Source: Nocardioides potassii
GTDB taxonomy: Bacteria; Actinomycetota; Actinomycetes; Propionibacteriales; Nocardioidaceae
Assembly (NCBI RefSeq): GCF_021648885.1
Contig: NZ_JAKJHZ010000009.1
Location: forward strand, 372,001 to 436,000
DNA: 64,000 nt
Direction of reading: 5' to 3'
Numbering within the stretch: position 1 is the first letter of the stretch; every line of letters starts with the position of its first letter. Shown one piece after another: positions 43,004 through 58,587 of this stretch. Below the pieces are notes generated by a model. It was not told where the DNA came from. It did not search any database and saw only the letters and a program-made list of their open reading frames with translations. Position numbers and translations under genes: made by a program.

Positions 43004-43903
43004 GTGGTGGCGGGTGGGTCGGGGGCGCTGGGACGCCGGCTGTGCGACGACCTCGCCTCCGCCGGGTACGACGTCGTGGTGCTGTCGCGCACGCCGCGGC
43101 CGGGACCGCACCGGCAGGTGCCTTGGGACGGGCAGACCGTCGGATCGTGGAGCGCCGAGCTCTCGGGCAGTGCCGTGATCAACCTCGCCGGCGAGCTGGT
43201 GGACCAGCGACCGACGGCCGCCAACATCTCGCTCCTCACCAGCTCGCGCGTCGCCCCGACCCGCGCGCTGGTCGGGGCCAGCCGCACGCTCGATTCCCCC
43301 GTCCCCGTATGGGTCCAGGCCAGCACCCTGGCGATCTACGGCGATGCCGGCGACGTCGTCCTCGACGAGACGTCGCCACCGGCGGACGGCCCGCCTCAGA
43401 TGGCCGGCGTCGCCCGCGCGTGGGAGGCCGCGCTCGACGGGGCGAACGCCGCCCGCAGCGTCGTGCTGCGGACCGGGATCGTCCTGGACAACGACACCCC
43501 CGCGCTCGACCGGCTCCGCTCCCTCACCCGATGGGGCCTCGGCGGTCGCGTGGGTCCCGGCACGCAGTGGATCAACTGGGTGCACATCGACGACTGGCTC
43601 GCCATGGTCCGGACGGCCCTCGCGGAGGGCTCCACCCTCGAGGGAGTGGTGCACGCGACCGGTCCCGAGCCGGTCCGCAACGTCGACCTGATGCGTGCGC
43701 TGCGCCGCAGCGCGGGCCGGCCCCCGGCGCCACCCACTCCTGCGGCGCTCGTCCGTCTCGGCGCGGCCTTCCTGCGCACCGACCCGGCTCTCGCGCTGAC
43801 CGGCCGGCGAGCCGTCCCGGCCCGCCTCCTCGCGAGCGGGTTTGAGTTCCGGCACCCGCGCATCGACGACGCGCTCGCAGATCTCGACCGCCACCGCCGC
43901 TAG
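43004..43903 (+). CDS. TIGR01777-type NAD(P)-dependent epimerase/SDR39U1 homologue (299 aa)
   Basis: This is an extended SDR with the dinucleotide motif VAGGSGALGRRL at the very N-terminus. VINLAGE near residue 58 follows, then STLAIYGDAG (the YfcH-type region) and VLRTGIVL. WINWVHIDDWLAM near residue 190 and a C-terminal DUF1731-like segment (GFEFRHPRIDDAL) complete it. GTG start at 43004; upstream codons in frame offer no better start and no ribosome-binding site is visible. The family is linked to cell division in cyanobacteria and plastids, but the reaction is unknown. Confidence 0.88.
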   Translation: MVAGGSGALGRRLCDDLASAGYDVVVLSRTPRPGPHRQVPWDGQTVGSWSAELSGSAVINLAGELVDQRPTAANISLLTSSRVAPTRALVGASRTLDSPVPVWVQASTLAIYGDAGDVVLDETSPPADGPPQMAGVARAWEAALDGANAARSVVLRTGIVLDNDTPALDRLRSLTRWGLGGRVGPGTQWINWVHIDDWLAMVRTALAEGSTLEGVVHATGPEPVRNVDLMRALRRSAGRPPAPPTPAALVRLGAAFLRTDPALALTGRRAVPARLLASGFEFRHPRIDDALADLDRHRR

Positions 43904-43955
43904 GAAGACCGAAACCCGCTCGCCACCGGCTAGGCCCCCGTGTGAGGGTGCGGCC

Positions 43956-44738
43956 ATGGCCGACGACGAGGTGCTCAACCGGGCGGCCGAGGTCAACGAG
44001 CAGTTCCGGCCGATCGAGCTGAGCGCCGAGACGGTCACCCGACCTGCTGGGACCCACACCCCGACCGTCCACGCGTTCCTGCGCCACCTCCGCGACCAGG
44101 GCCTGGACTGCGTCCCGGAGCCGCTGTCGCTGGGCGGCCGGACCGAGACGCTCCGCTTCATCGAGGGCGAGAGCGGCGGGGACGGCTGGAGGCACCAGCA
44201 CGACGAGCGGGGGCTGCGCTCGGCAGCGCGGCTCCTGCGCCGCATCCACGACGCGTCGGTCGGCTGGGACCCACCCAAGGACGCGGTCTTCGCCGTTCCG
44301 CCCGTCGAGGGAGGCGACACCTTCGTCAACGGCGACCCCGGCCCCTGGAACTTCGTCTGGCGGGACGGGGAGGCGGTCGCGCTCATCGACTGGGACTTCC
44401 TCCACCCGGCGCCGAGGCTCAGCGACGTGGCGTACGCACTCCACTGGTTCGCCCCGCTGCGGGACGACAGGGCGGCGCTCGAGTGGCACCACTTCCCGGA
44501 GGTCCCTGACCGGCGCACCCGTGTCGAGGTGTTCCTCGAGGCGTACGACATGGTGGCGGACTTCGACGTGGTCGACGCGGTCGTCGAGCGCATCCACCGG
44601 ACGAGCGACCACGTCCGGTTCCTCGCAGCCCAGGGGCAGGAGCCGCAGCGGACCTGGCTCGAGGAGGGGAGCGTCGAGCGCGAGCGACAGGCCGAGATCG
44701 CGTGGATCGAGGCGAACCGGGGGATGTTCTCCCGCTGA
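43956..44738 (+). CDS. Aminoglycoside-phosphotransferase (APH)-family protein (260 aa)
   Basis: The kinase-like fold has its Brenner-type catalytic loop as VNGDPGPWNFVWRDGE near residue 129 (Asp as base, Asn for metal) and the metal-binding Asp in VALIDWDFLHPAPRLSD near 148. The N-terminal lobe is short and its ATP lysine is not obvious, so substrate and activity are uncertain. The ATG at 43956 comes 52 nt after the epimerase stop. There is no reason to assume drug resistance. Confidence 0.82.
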   Translation: MADDEVLNRAAEVNEQFRPIELSAETVTRPAGTHTPTVHAFLRHLRDQGLDCVPEPLSLGGRTETLRFIEGESGGDGWRHQHDERGLRSAARLLRRIHDASVGWDPPKDAVFAVPPVEGGDTFVNGDPGPWNFVWRDGEAVALIDWDFLHPAPRLSDVAYALHWFAPLRDDRAALEWHHFPEVPDRRTRVEVFLEAYDMVADFDVVDAVVERIHRTSDHVRFLAAQGQEPQRTWLEEGSVERERQAEIAWIEANRGMFSR

Positions 44739-44742
44739 CCCG

Positions 44743-46014
44743 TCACCAGTGGTGCAGGGAGCCCCGGAAGACGGTGGCGAGGTCGTCGGCGGTGACCTCG
44801 ATCGGGGCGGTGGCGAGCAGGCGCTGCTGCTTCAGCGCGCCCTCGACCAGGTCGTCAACGTCGGCGTCGGCGTACCCGATCTCGGCAAGACCGCTGGGGA
44901 GGCCGACGTCGCGCATCAGCCCGCGCAGCACGCCCGGCAGCGTCTCTGGGCCGCCCGAGGTGGTCTCGCCGCCGAGCAGCGACGCCGCGCGGAGGTGGCG
45001 CTCCGGCGAGGCCTCGAAGAGCAGGCCGAAGGCGGCCGGTGCCGTCATCACCACAGCCATCCCGTGGGGGACGATCGGCTCGTCGTCGGGGTAGCCGGCC
45101 GGGCGGAAGTCGCGGACCCGGCCGGCGACGGGGTACGCGCAGGCGTGCGGGACGTGGACGCCGGCGTTGCCGAAGCCGAGGCCGGCAAAGGTGGCGGCGA
45201 GGGCCATCTGCTCGCGGGCCTCGCTGTCGGTCCCGTCGCGCACGGCCGCTCGGAAGGCGCCGGCCAACAGGGACAGCGACTTCTCCGCCCACATGTCGGC
45301 GACCGGGTTGGCGCCGCAGTAGGGCACGCGCTGCTCGGGCCGCTTGGCGTCGAAGTCGCCGAACCAGCGGGCCGTCCAGCTCTCGAGCGCGTGGCAGAGG
45401 ATGTCCATCCCGCACGACGCGGTCACCATCGCCGGCTGGGTCATCGTGAGGTCGGGGTCGACCACGGCGAGCGTGGGCCGCAACCGGGCGTGCGAGATGC
45501 CGGTCTTCACCTTGAACGCGAGCACGTCGAGGACGCAGATCGTGGTGGACTCGGCGCCGGTGCCGGTGGTCGTCGGTACGGCGACCAGCGGGAGCAGCGG
45601 CCGGTCCGGAGCGCGTCCGCCGCCGACCGGAGCGTTGACGTAGTCCATCAGCTCGCCGTCGTTGGTCAGCAGCAGGTCGACCGCCTTGGCGGTGTCGATC
45701 GCCGAGCCGCCGCCGACCGCGACGACGGCGTCGAAAGGACCGGCTCCGCGCGCGAACGCGATCGCCTCCTCCATCGAGGCGTCCGTCGGCTCCACCCGTG
45801 CACCCGCGAAGACCATGACGTCGAGCCCGCGCTCGCGGATGCCCTCCGCGACCCTGTCCGGGTGCCCGGTCGCGGCGACTCCCGGGTCGGTCACCAGCAG
45901 CACCCGGCTCGCCCCGCCCGCGCACAGCTGCTGGACGTCCCAGCCGATCTCCGCGCTGGCACCGCGGCCGAACTTCAGGCCCGGCGCGGCATAGGTGAAC
46001 ACCGACTCGGTCAC
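44743..46014 (-). CDS. Iron-containing alcohol dehydrogenase, hydroxyacid-oxoacid transhydrogenase type (423 aa)
   Basis: Group III Fe-dependent ADH. The N-terminus SVFTYAAPGLKFGRGASAEIGWDV is the pattern of hydroxyacid-oxoacid transhydrogenase (ADHFE1), which oxidises 4-hydroxybutyrate while reducing 2-oxoglutarate. The nucleotide motif is VGGGSAIDTAKAVDLL near residue 98. Metal ligands lie in CGMDILCHALESW near 215 and in VHVPHACAYPVAG and PHGMAVVMTAPA further on. GTG start overlaps the stop of the Nudix gene (GTGA). The physiological substrate is inferred. Confidence 0.88.
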   Translation of the reverse strand: MTESVFTYAAPGLKFGRGASAEIGWDVQQLCAGGASRVLLVTDPGVAATGHPDRVAEGIRERGLDVMVFAGARVEPTDASMEEAIAFARGAGPFDAVVAVGGGSAIDTAKAVDLLLTNDGELMDYVNAPVGGGRAPDRPLLPLVAVPTTTGTGAESTTICVLDVLAFKVKTGISHARLRPTLAVVDPDLTMTQPAMVTASCGMDILCHALESWTARWFGDFDAKRPEQRVPYCGANPVADMWAEKSLSLLAGAFRAAVRDGTDSEAREQMALAATFAGLGFGNAGVHVPHACAYPVAGRVRDFRPAGYPDDEPIVPHGMAVVMTAPAAFGLLFEASPERHLRAASLLGGETTSGGPETLPGVLRGLMRDVGLPSGLAEIGYADADVDDLVEGALKQQRLLATAPIEVTADDLATVFRGSLHHW

Positions 46015-46910
46015 GACACCACCCCCAGTGCGTAGGTCACCACGTCGAGCACATCGACCCGGCCGTCGCGGACGTCGGCGATCGGGACCCATGCCGCGGA
46101 CTCGGTCGTGCCGTCGACCTCCCTGACCACCGGGTCGTCGTCGCCGACGCCAGCGCCGAAGATCAGGTGCACCCCGTGGTAGTCCTCGAGACGCCCGGAC
46201 GGAGCGGTGCCGGCGAAGTGCGTGTCGTGCACACCGAGGAGCGGCCCCACCTCGCACGACAGCCCGCACTCCTCCTCGACCTCACGCGCGAGCGCGACGG
46301 ACGGGTGCTCGCCGTGGTCGATGCCGCCGCCCGGGAGCGTCCAGCGGCCGGGGTGCGCGGCGCGCGCGGAGAGCCGCGTCAGCAGGACCTGCCGGTCGTC
46401 GCCGGAGCCGCGCAGCACGACGGCGTACGCCGCCACCCGCTGGAGCCGGAAGGGCAGGTTGTCCGCGAGCGCCTCACCGACCAGGCCGGCCGTCGGCACG
46501 GCGCCCGAGACGATGTCGTCGAACGGCTTCCAGGCCGCGTCGACGGTCGAGCCGTCGACCTCGAGCACGCGCGGCTCGGGCGCGTCGGGTGCCACCCATC
46601 CGGCGTACACGATGCGGATCGCGTGCGCGTTGACGAGCTGCCCGTCCCGCGAGGCACGCGGCAGGTGGGAGCTGTAGACGTGGGCGGTCTCGCTGACCGT
46701 CGCGGCGAGGCCGGTCTCCTCGTGGATCTCGCGCACCACGGCCCGGCGCGGGTCCTCGCCGTGGTCGACGCCGCCTCCGGGCAGCGTCCACAGCTCGGCG
46801 CCGGACACCTTCGGCGCGAGCCGGCTGAGGAGCACCTCGACACGACCACCGTGCTCGCGCAGGATGACGGCGTACGCCCCCACGCGCTGGCGCTGCGGAA
46901 GGGATGCCAT
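46011..46910 (-). CDS. Protein with two Nudix hydrolase domains (299 aa)
   Basis: Two complete Nudix boxes are present: GGGVDHGEDPRRAVVREIHE(ETGL) near residues 46-67 and GGGIDHGEHPSVALAREVEEE(CGL) near 194-215. Both keep the REXXEE-type metal glutamates (REIHEE and REVEEE). Each domain is about 140 residues, so the gene looks like an internal duplication. It should hydrolyse nucleoside-diphosphate-linked compounds; the substrate is unknown. TAGGTT lies 6 nt before the ATG (leaderless). It is coupled to the downstream transhydrogenase gene. Confidence 0.9.
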   Translation of the reverse strand: MASLPQRQRVGAYAVILREHGGRVEVLLSRLAPKVSGAELWTLPGGGVDHGEDPRRAVVREIHEETGLAATVSETAHVYSSHLPRASRDGQLVNAHAIRIVYAGWVAPDAPEPRVLEVDGSTVDAAWKPFDDIVSGAVPTAGLVGEALADNLPFRLQRVAAYAVVLRGSGDDRQVLLTRLSARAAHPGRWTLPGGGIDHGEHPSVALAREVEEECGLSCEVGPLLGVHDTHFAGTAPSGRLEDYHGVHLIFGAGVGDDDPVVREVDGTTESAAWVPIADVRDGRVDVLDVVTYALGVVS

Positions 46911-46916
46911 GCCCCC

Positions 46917-46922
46917 AACCTA
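46917..46922 (-). promoter_or_regulatory. -10 element of the Nudix-transhydrogenase unit (leaderless)
   Basis: On the minus strand TAGGTT, then GGGGGC, then ATG at 46910. Confidence 0.6.
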
Positions 46923-46952
46923 GAGGAGGCACTCGATCGTTCATCCTTGAAG

Positions 46953-46958
46953 TACCGT
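46953..46958 (+). promoter_or_regulatory. -10 element of the acyltransferase-3 gene (leaderless)
   Basis: TACCGT, then GAGCGCC, then GTG at 46966. The in-frame GTG at 46957 lies inside this element, so it would be untranscribed. Confidence 0.5.
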
Positions 46959-46965
46959 GAGCGCC

Positions 46966-47997
46966 GTGTCCCCCGCGTCCCGTGATCCGTGGCTCGACAA
47001 CGTCAAGATGGTGCTCGTCACCCTCGTCGTGATCGGGCACGCCATCGGGCTGGTGGAGGCCACCGCGGGCAGCCACTGGGTCTACGACTTCATCTACCTC
47101 TGGCACATCCCCGCGTTCGTCTTCGTCAGCGGCTACCTGTCGAAGTCGTTCGAGTGGGACCGGCGCCGGATGAAGAGCCTGCTCTACACCCTGGCCATCC
47201 CCTACCTCATCTTCGAGCCGGCCCTCTTCTACTTCCGCCGCGACATCGTCGGCGAGGGCGTCGAGTACCCGTTGTGGATCGAGCCGCACTGGACGATGTG
47301 GTACCTGATCGTGCTGCTGATGTGGCGCCTGATCACGCCGATCCTCAAGCGGCACTGGCTGTTCCTGCCGCTGTCGGTGATCATCAGCCTGGCCGGTGGC
47401 CTGTGGGACACCGAGGCGCTGATGATCCCGCGCTTCCTCGGACTGCTCCCGTTCTTCGTGCTCGGCCTGCACCTCAAGCCGCGCCACCTCGCCCGCCTCG
47501 ACGACGTGTGGGTGCGCGTCGCCGCGGTGCCGACGCTGATCGGGATCGGCGTGATGGCCGCCTACACCGACACCTGGGCCGACGCCGCGCTGCTCTGGTA
47601 CGACACCGGCTACAGCGAGATCCCGATCCCCGACCAGGTCGTCTTCCAGACCCGCCTCACCGTGATGATGGTCGGCCTGCTGGGTGCCTTCGCGGCGATG
47701 TCGCTGGTCCCGCGGCGCTCGCTCGGCTGGTTCACCACGATGGGCACCGCGACCATGGTCGTCTACCTCTTCCACGGCTTCGTCATCAAGTCGTTCAAGG
47801 GTCTCGGCTACATGGACTTCACGGCCGCCCACCCGGTGCTCGGGCTGGTGCTGACCATCGTCGGCGCGGTCGCGCTCGCGCTCCTGCTGGCGAGCCCGCC
47901 CGTGCGCAAGGTGCTGGAGCCGCTCACGAACCCGCTGGGGACGATCGAGAGGCGCTGGGCGGCACGCCGTCCGGAGGCGGCCCCCACGTCGGGCTGA
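46966..47997 (+). CDS. Acyltransferase-3 family membrane protein (343 aa)
   Basis: Ten or so membrane helices make up an OafA/fucose-4-O-acetylase-like protein that moves acyl groups onto cell-surface sugars. Landmarks are WLDNVKMVLVTLVVIGHAIG (helix 1, with the conserved His), YLWHIPAFVFVSGYLSK (helix 2) and EPHWTMWYLIVLLMWR. A charged C-terminal tail ends it. I prefer the GTG at 46966 because a TACCGT -10 overlaps the alternative GTG at 46957. Its last 74 nt overlap the end of the PlsC-type gene on the opposite strand. Confidence 0.85.
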   Translation: MSPASRDPWLDNVKMVLVTLVVIGHAIGLVEATAGSHWVYDFIYLWHIPAFVFVSGYLSKSFEWDRRRMKSLLYTLAIPYLIFEPALFYFRRDIVGEGVEYPLWIEPHWTMWYLIVLLMWRLITPILKRHWLFLPLSVIISLAGGLWDTEALMIPRFLGLLPFFVLGLHLKPRHLARLDDVWVRVAAVPTLIGIGVMAAYTDTWADAALLWYDTGYSEIPIPDQVVFQTRLTVMMVGLLGAFAAMSLVPRRSLGWFTTMGTATMVVYLFHGFVIKSFKGLGYMDFTAAHPVLGLVLTIVGAVALALLLASPPVRKVLEPLTNPLGTIERRWAARRPEAAPTSG

Positions 47998-48757
47998 GCG
48001 CCGCGCGCGGCACCACGTCGTACGGCGCCGCCTCGGCGCGGGTCGGCCCGTGCCCGCCGAGGTGGGCGGGGTACCACGGCGCCCGCTCCCCCGGCCGCGG
48101 CACGTGGTGCGGCAGCCGCTGCAGCTGCTCGAGCCGGTCGGTCAGCCGGCCGCCGAGCCGGCGGGTGAACGAGGTCAGGTCGTCGTCCGGTCCGAAAACC
48201 ATCGGCTCGCCGACGGACACGTCGACCCGCCGGCCGCGGCGCAGGCTCGGGCGTGGCTTCCTCCCGCGGGCGTCGGGGATCCCGACCGACCAGAGCCGCT
48301 GCGATCCCCAGACCGCCACCGGCACGACCGGGGCACCGGTCTCCCGCGCCAGGCTCGCGACGCCGGGCATGAGCGCGCGGACGGTCCAGGACCAGCTGAT
48401 CCCCGCCTCCGGGAAGACACCCACCGCCTCGCCCTGCTGCAGCAGGCGGCGCGCCCGCAGGTACGCCGCCGCAGGCGCCTGGCGGTCGACGGGGACGTGC
48501 TGCATCCGGTCCATCGCCGTGCGGACGAGCGGCACGTCCCACACGTCGTGGCGGCACAGGAAGCGGACGTAGCGACCCCGCTCGACGGCCACCTGCTCGA
48601 GCAGGACGAAGTCGGGGTAGCTGACGTGGTTGGCCGCGATGATCACAGGACCGTGCTCCGGGAGGTGCTCGAGCCCGGTCCACTGGGTGTCGATCCCCAG
48701 CAGCCTGATGACCCCGCGGCCGATCCGGTTGGTGACCCGGTAGACGCCCTCTCCCAT
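47924..48757 (-). CDS. Lysophospholipid (PlsC-type) acyltransferase (277 aa)
   Basis: Glycerolipid acyltransferase: the catalytic HX4D motif is NHVSYPDF near residue 38, followed by RFLCRHDVWDVPLV, VPVDRQAPAA and the FPEAGIS form of the FPEG motif near 107. The C-terminal 60 residues are Pro/Arg-rich and poorly ordered. The ATG at 48757 starts the conserved part; the frame is open upstream. Converges with, and overlaps by 74 nt, the acyltransferase-3 gene. It probably acts at the inner face of the membrane on a lysolipid acceptor. Confidence 0.86.
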   Translation of the reverse strand: MGEGVYRVTNRIGRGVIRLLGIDTQWTGLEHLPEHGPVIIAANHVSYPDFVLLEQVAVERGRYVRFLCRHDVWDVPLVRTAMDRMQHVPVDRQAPAAAYLRARRLLQQGEAVGVFPEAGISWSWTVRALMPGVASLARETGAPVVPVAVWGSQRLWSVGIPDARGRKPRPSLRRGRRVDVSVGEPMVFGPDDDLTSFTRRLGGRLTDRLEQLQRLPHHVPRPGERAPWYPAHLGGHGPTRAEAAPYDVVPRAALSPTWGPPPDGVPPSASRSSPAGS

Positions 48758-48809
48758 GCCGGTGGTTCGTCGCGAGCGCGGCGACGGATCGGGCGCCGGC
48801 ACGACCGGC

Positions 48810-50057
48810 TCAGGCGAAGGGTGGACGGGCGTCGCGCGCCATCGACCGCCGACCCGCCCAGCGCCACACCCGCGCGGCACGGTCGCGGTCGGCGTCGTCC
48901 ACGAGGTTGCCCATCCAGCGCAGCGCCAGCGTCATCAGCCAGTCCGAGCGCATCCCCGCCGGGCCGAGTGCTGCGACGACCTTGGGCTGCGTGGCGATCC
49001 CGGCGAGCCGCCGGGCGATCGAGAACGCCTCGCCGTAGTGCTCCACCAGCGTCGCGCGCCACGCCTCGCCGAGGCCGGCGCCGCTCGCGATGTGCTCGGC
49101 GACGAACCGACCCGTCTCGAGGCCGTAGTCGATGCCCTCGCCGTTCAGCGGGTTCACGCACGCCGCCGCGTCGCCGATCAGCGCCCAGTTGGGGCCCGCG
49201 ACGTTGCTGACGGCGCCACCCATCGGCAGCAGCGCCGACGTGGGCATCCGCAGCTCCCCGGACAGCCCGAAGTCCTTGCCGATCGCGTTGGCGTAGGTCT
49301 GCATGAGCGGCTTGATCGCCACCTCGGCCGGCCTGCGGCTCGTGGCCAGCGTGCCGGCCCCGAGGTTCACAGATCCGTCGCCCAGCGGGAAGATCCAGCC
49401 GTAGCCCGGGACCAGATCGCCCTGCTCGTCGCGCAGCTCGAGGTGGGAGCTGATCCACGGGTCGTCGGACATGTCGGAGTCGACGTAGGAGCGCCCGGCC
49501 ACGGCGTACACGGTGTCGCGGTGCCACTCACGGCCCAGCAGCTTGCCGAGCGGGGACCGGACGCCGTCGGCCACGACGAGCCACTGGCACGCGATCTCGA
49601 AGGGGCCGTCGGCGCCGCGGAACTCGATCGCAGCCACCCGCTCCCCCTGACGCCGTACGGCGACCGCGCGAGCGTCGTCGACAGCCGTGGCCCCGCTCTC
49701 GATCGCCACCGTCCGCAGGTGGTCGTCCAGCTCGGTGCGGGCGACCGCCGAACCCCAGTCGGGCAGGGAGCCGCCCGGCCACGGCAGGAGCAGTGTCTGC
49801 CCGAAGCCGTGGGCGCGCAGGCCCTGGTTGACGGTGTGGGAGCGCAGCCAGTCCTCGAGACCGAGCCTCTGCATCTCGCCGATCGCCCGTGGGGTCAGCC
49901 CGTCGCCGCAGGTCTTGTCGCGCGGGAAGGTCGCGGCATCGGCCAGGACGACGTCGAGCCCTGACCGCGCGGCCCACGCAGCGGCCGCCGATCCGGCGGG
50001 GCCGGCGCCGACGACGAGCACGTCGGTCGAGGTGGGGCGCGAGGCGGGCTGGGTCAC
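48810..50057 (-). CDS. FAD-dependent oxidoreductase, geranylgeranyl-reductase family (415 aa)
   Basis: The N-terminal FAD motif is VLVVGAGPAGSAAAAWAARSGLDVVLAD. DKTCGDGLTPRAI near residue 48 is typical of geranylgeranyl reductases, which saturate prenyl chains such as those of menaquinone. WALIGDAAACVNPLNGEGIDYGLETGR near 290 is the second FAD motif. Length is normal. GTG start with GAGAAT 6 nt upstream (leaderless layout). The substrate is not proven; menaquinone reduction (MenJ-like) fits an actinobacterium. Confidence 0.9.
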   Translation of the reverse strand: MTQPASRPTSTDVLVVGAGPAGSAAAAWAARSGLDVVLADAATFPRDKTCGDGLTPRAIGEMQRLGLEDWLRSHTVNQGLRAHGFGQTLLLPWPGGSLPDWGSAVARTELDDHLRTVAIESGATAVDDARAVAVRRQGERVAAIEFRGADGPFEIACQWLVVADGVRSPLGKLLGREWHRDTVYAVAGRSYVDSDMSDDPWISSHLELRDEQGDLVPGYGWIFPLGDGSVNLGAGTLATSRRPAEVAIKPLMQTYANAIGKDFGLSGELRMPTSALLPMGGAVSNVAGPNWALIGDAAACVNPLNGEGIDYGLETGRFVAEHIASGAGLGEAWRATLVEHYGEAFSIARRLAGIATQPKVVAALGPAGMRSDWLMTLALRWMGNLVDDADRDRAARVWRWAGRRSMARDARPPFA

Positions 50058-50111
50058 GCGCGGATTCTCTCAGACCGCTCCCAGCGTCCCGCTCCCGACC
50101 ACGGCTGGGAC

Positions 50112-50702
50112 TCAGCCGCGGAAGGGCTCGTGCGAGAGCAGGTGCACGCTGCTGTTGCGGCAGCCCGTCGTGGCGTGCGCGACGAGCTGCGACCTCGTCG
50201 AGTCCGGGAGGTAGACGCGGAAGCCGTCGACGGGCGCCGGGCGACATGTCGCGCGCGGGTAGTCCTGCGCCACGGCCTCGGAGACGAGGCTGCGGGCCCG
50301 GTCCCCGGGGTGGAGGACCACGCGCGGCGCCGTGCCCGGGTCGCGGTCCGCCGGAGCACCCACCTGGGCGCCGTTGCCGCCGCCGACGTAGGACAGGCCG
50401 CCGTACCCCTGCAGGACGCACGTCCGGTCGCCGGTGTCCGTCAGCCGGATGACGCCGTAGCGATGGCCCGCGGCCGCGTCGCGCGCGCGGTAGCTGGCGG
50501 TGAGGTCGGCGTCGCCGCACTCGGGGACCGCTGTGGCGACGGCCCTGGTTGACGCGCCGGTGGCGGCTGAGGACGACGGTCCGGCGGGAGCCCCGGCCTG
50601 CGCCTGAGGCGCACCCGGGTGCAGGTGCAGCGTCGCGACCACCGCGAGGGCGCACGCGCCGAGCATGAGGAACAGTGAGCGGTGCCAGACGGATCGGACC
50701 AT
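50112..50702 (-). CDS. DUF4232 protein, exported (196 aa)
   Basis: A signal anchor or signal peptide (about 5-27: SLFLMLGACALAVVATLHL) is followed by an Ala/Gly/Ser linker and a DUF4232 domain (about 65-196). That domain has a cysteine pair (VPECGDADL and TCVLQGYGGLSYVGG) and the later pair RATCRPAP and TGCRNSSV. It is likely to be anchored outside the membrane. The function of DUF4232 is unknown. The ATG at 50702 has CACACT 6 nt upstream, again close to a leaderless -10. Confidence 0.82.
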   Translation of the reverse strand: MVRSVWHRSLFLMLGACALAVVATLHLHPGAPQAQAGAPAGPSSSAATGASTRAVATAVPECGDADLTASYRARDAAAGHRYGVIRLTDTGDRTCVLQGYGGLSYVGGGNGAQVGAPADRDPGTAPRVVLHPGDRARSLVSEAVAQDYPRATCRPAPVDGFRVYLPDSTRSQLVAHATTGCRNSSVHLLSHEPFRG

Positions 50703-50753
50703 GCGTCCAGTGTGCGTCGAGGTGCGGGGCCACCCAAGGGGGTGGGAAATGGG

Positions 50754-50789
50754 CCGAGCCCCGGCCTCCCTCAGGAGACCGGGGCTCGG
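50754..50789 (-). terminator. rpoC terminator hairpin
   Basis: CCGAGCCCCGG (50754-50764) and CCGGGGCTCGG (50779-50789) form a perfect 11-bp stem with a 14-nt loop. It starts 11 nt after the rpoC stop codon and points to the end of the rpoBC transcript. There is no T-tract. Confidence 0.85.
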
Positions 50790-50800
50790 GGTGACCGCGA

Positions 50801-54646
<3,846 letters not shown>

Positions 54647-54754
54647 GGTGTGTTCCTTTGGTTGCTGTTTGAGTCAGTACGCCACTGGGTGGCTTGCCCG
54701 TAGGGGGAGGGACCGGGGGGACCCGGGCGACGCGGACGCCGCCCGGGACTCACC

Positions 54755-58336
<3,582 letters not shown>

Positions 58337-58432
58337 GAGGTGTCCTCACAAATGAGCAATGATCGGCGCCGGCCGACCACCGCTAACGCCGTCCGGAGGG
58401 CGTCGGGCATCTGAGGGCAGGCGCAAAGAGAC

Positions 58433-58461
58433 ACGATAGCGCACATGCGGGCGCACCTCAA
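58433..58461 (-). promoter_or_regulatory. rpoB promoter
   Basis: On the minus strand TTGAGG (58456-58461), a 17-nt spacer and TATCGT (58433-58438) form a good housekeeping promoter. The leader is about 90 nt and carries a small CGCC...GGCG hairpin. The gap from here to the J-domain gene (about 125 nt) has no gene. Confidence 0.75.
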
Positions 58462-58587
58462 ACGCGGGGTCAAGCTCCCGGAGGGAACGCCACGCGTTGC
58501 CGATGACTATGAACTCCCCGGGCCCCCGGGTCAAGCAGAACGCGCCGATCGGGGTGGGCGACCGGCACGCGTCCGGGTGGTGCGGGC

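Noticed and set aside
43956..44738. Antibiotic resistance gene (aminoglycoside phosphotransferase)
   Set aside because: Only the broad kinase fold is shared. The ATP lysine is not obvious and the surroundings are housekeeping genes, so resistance cannot be claimed.
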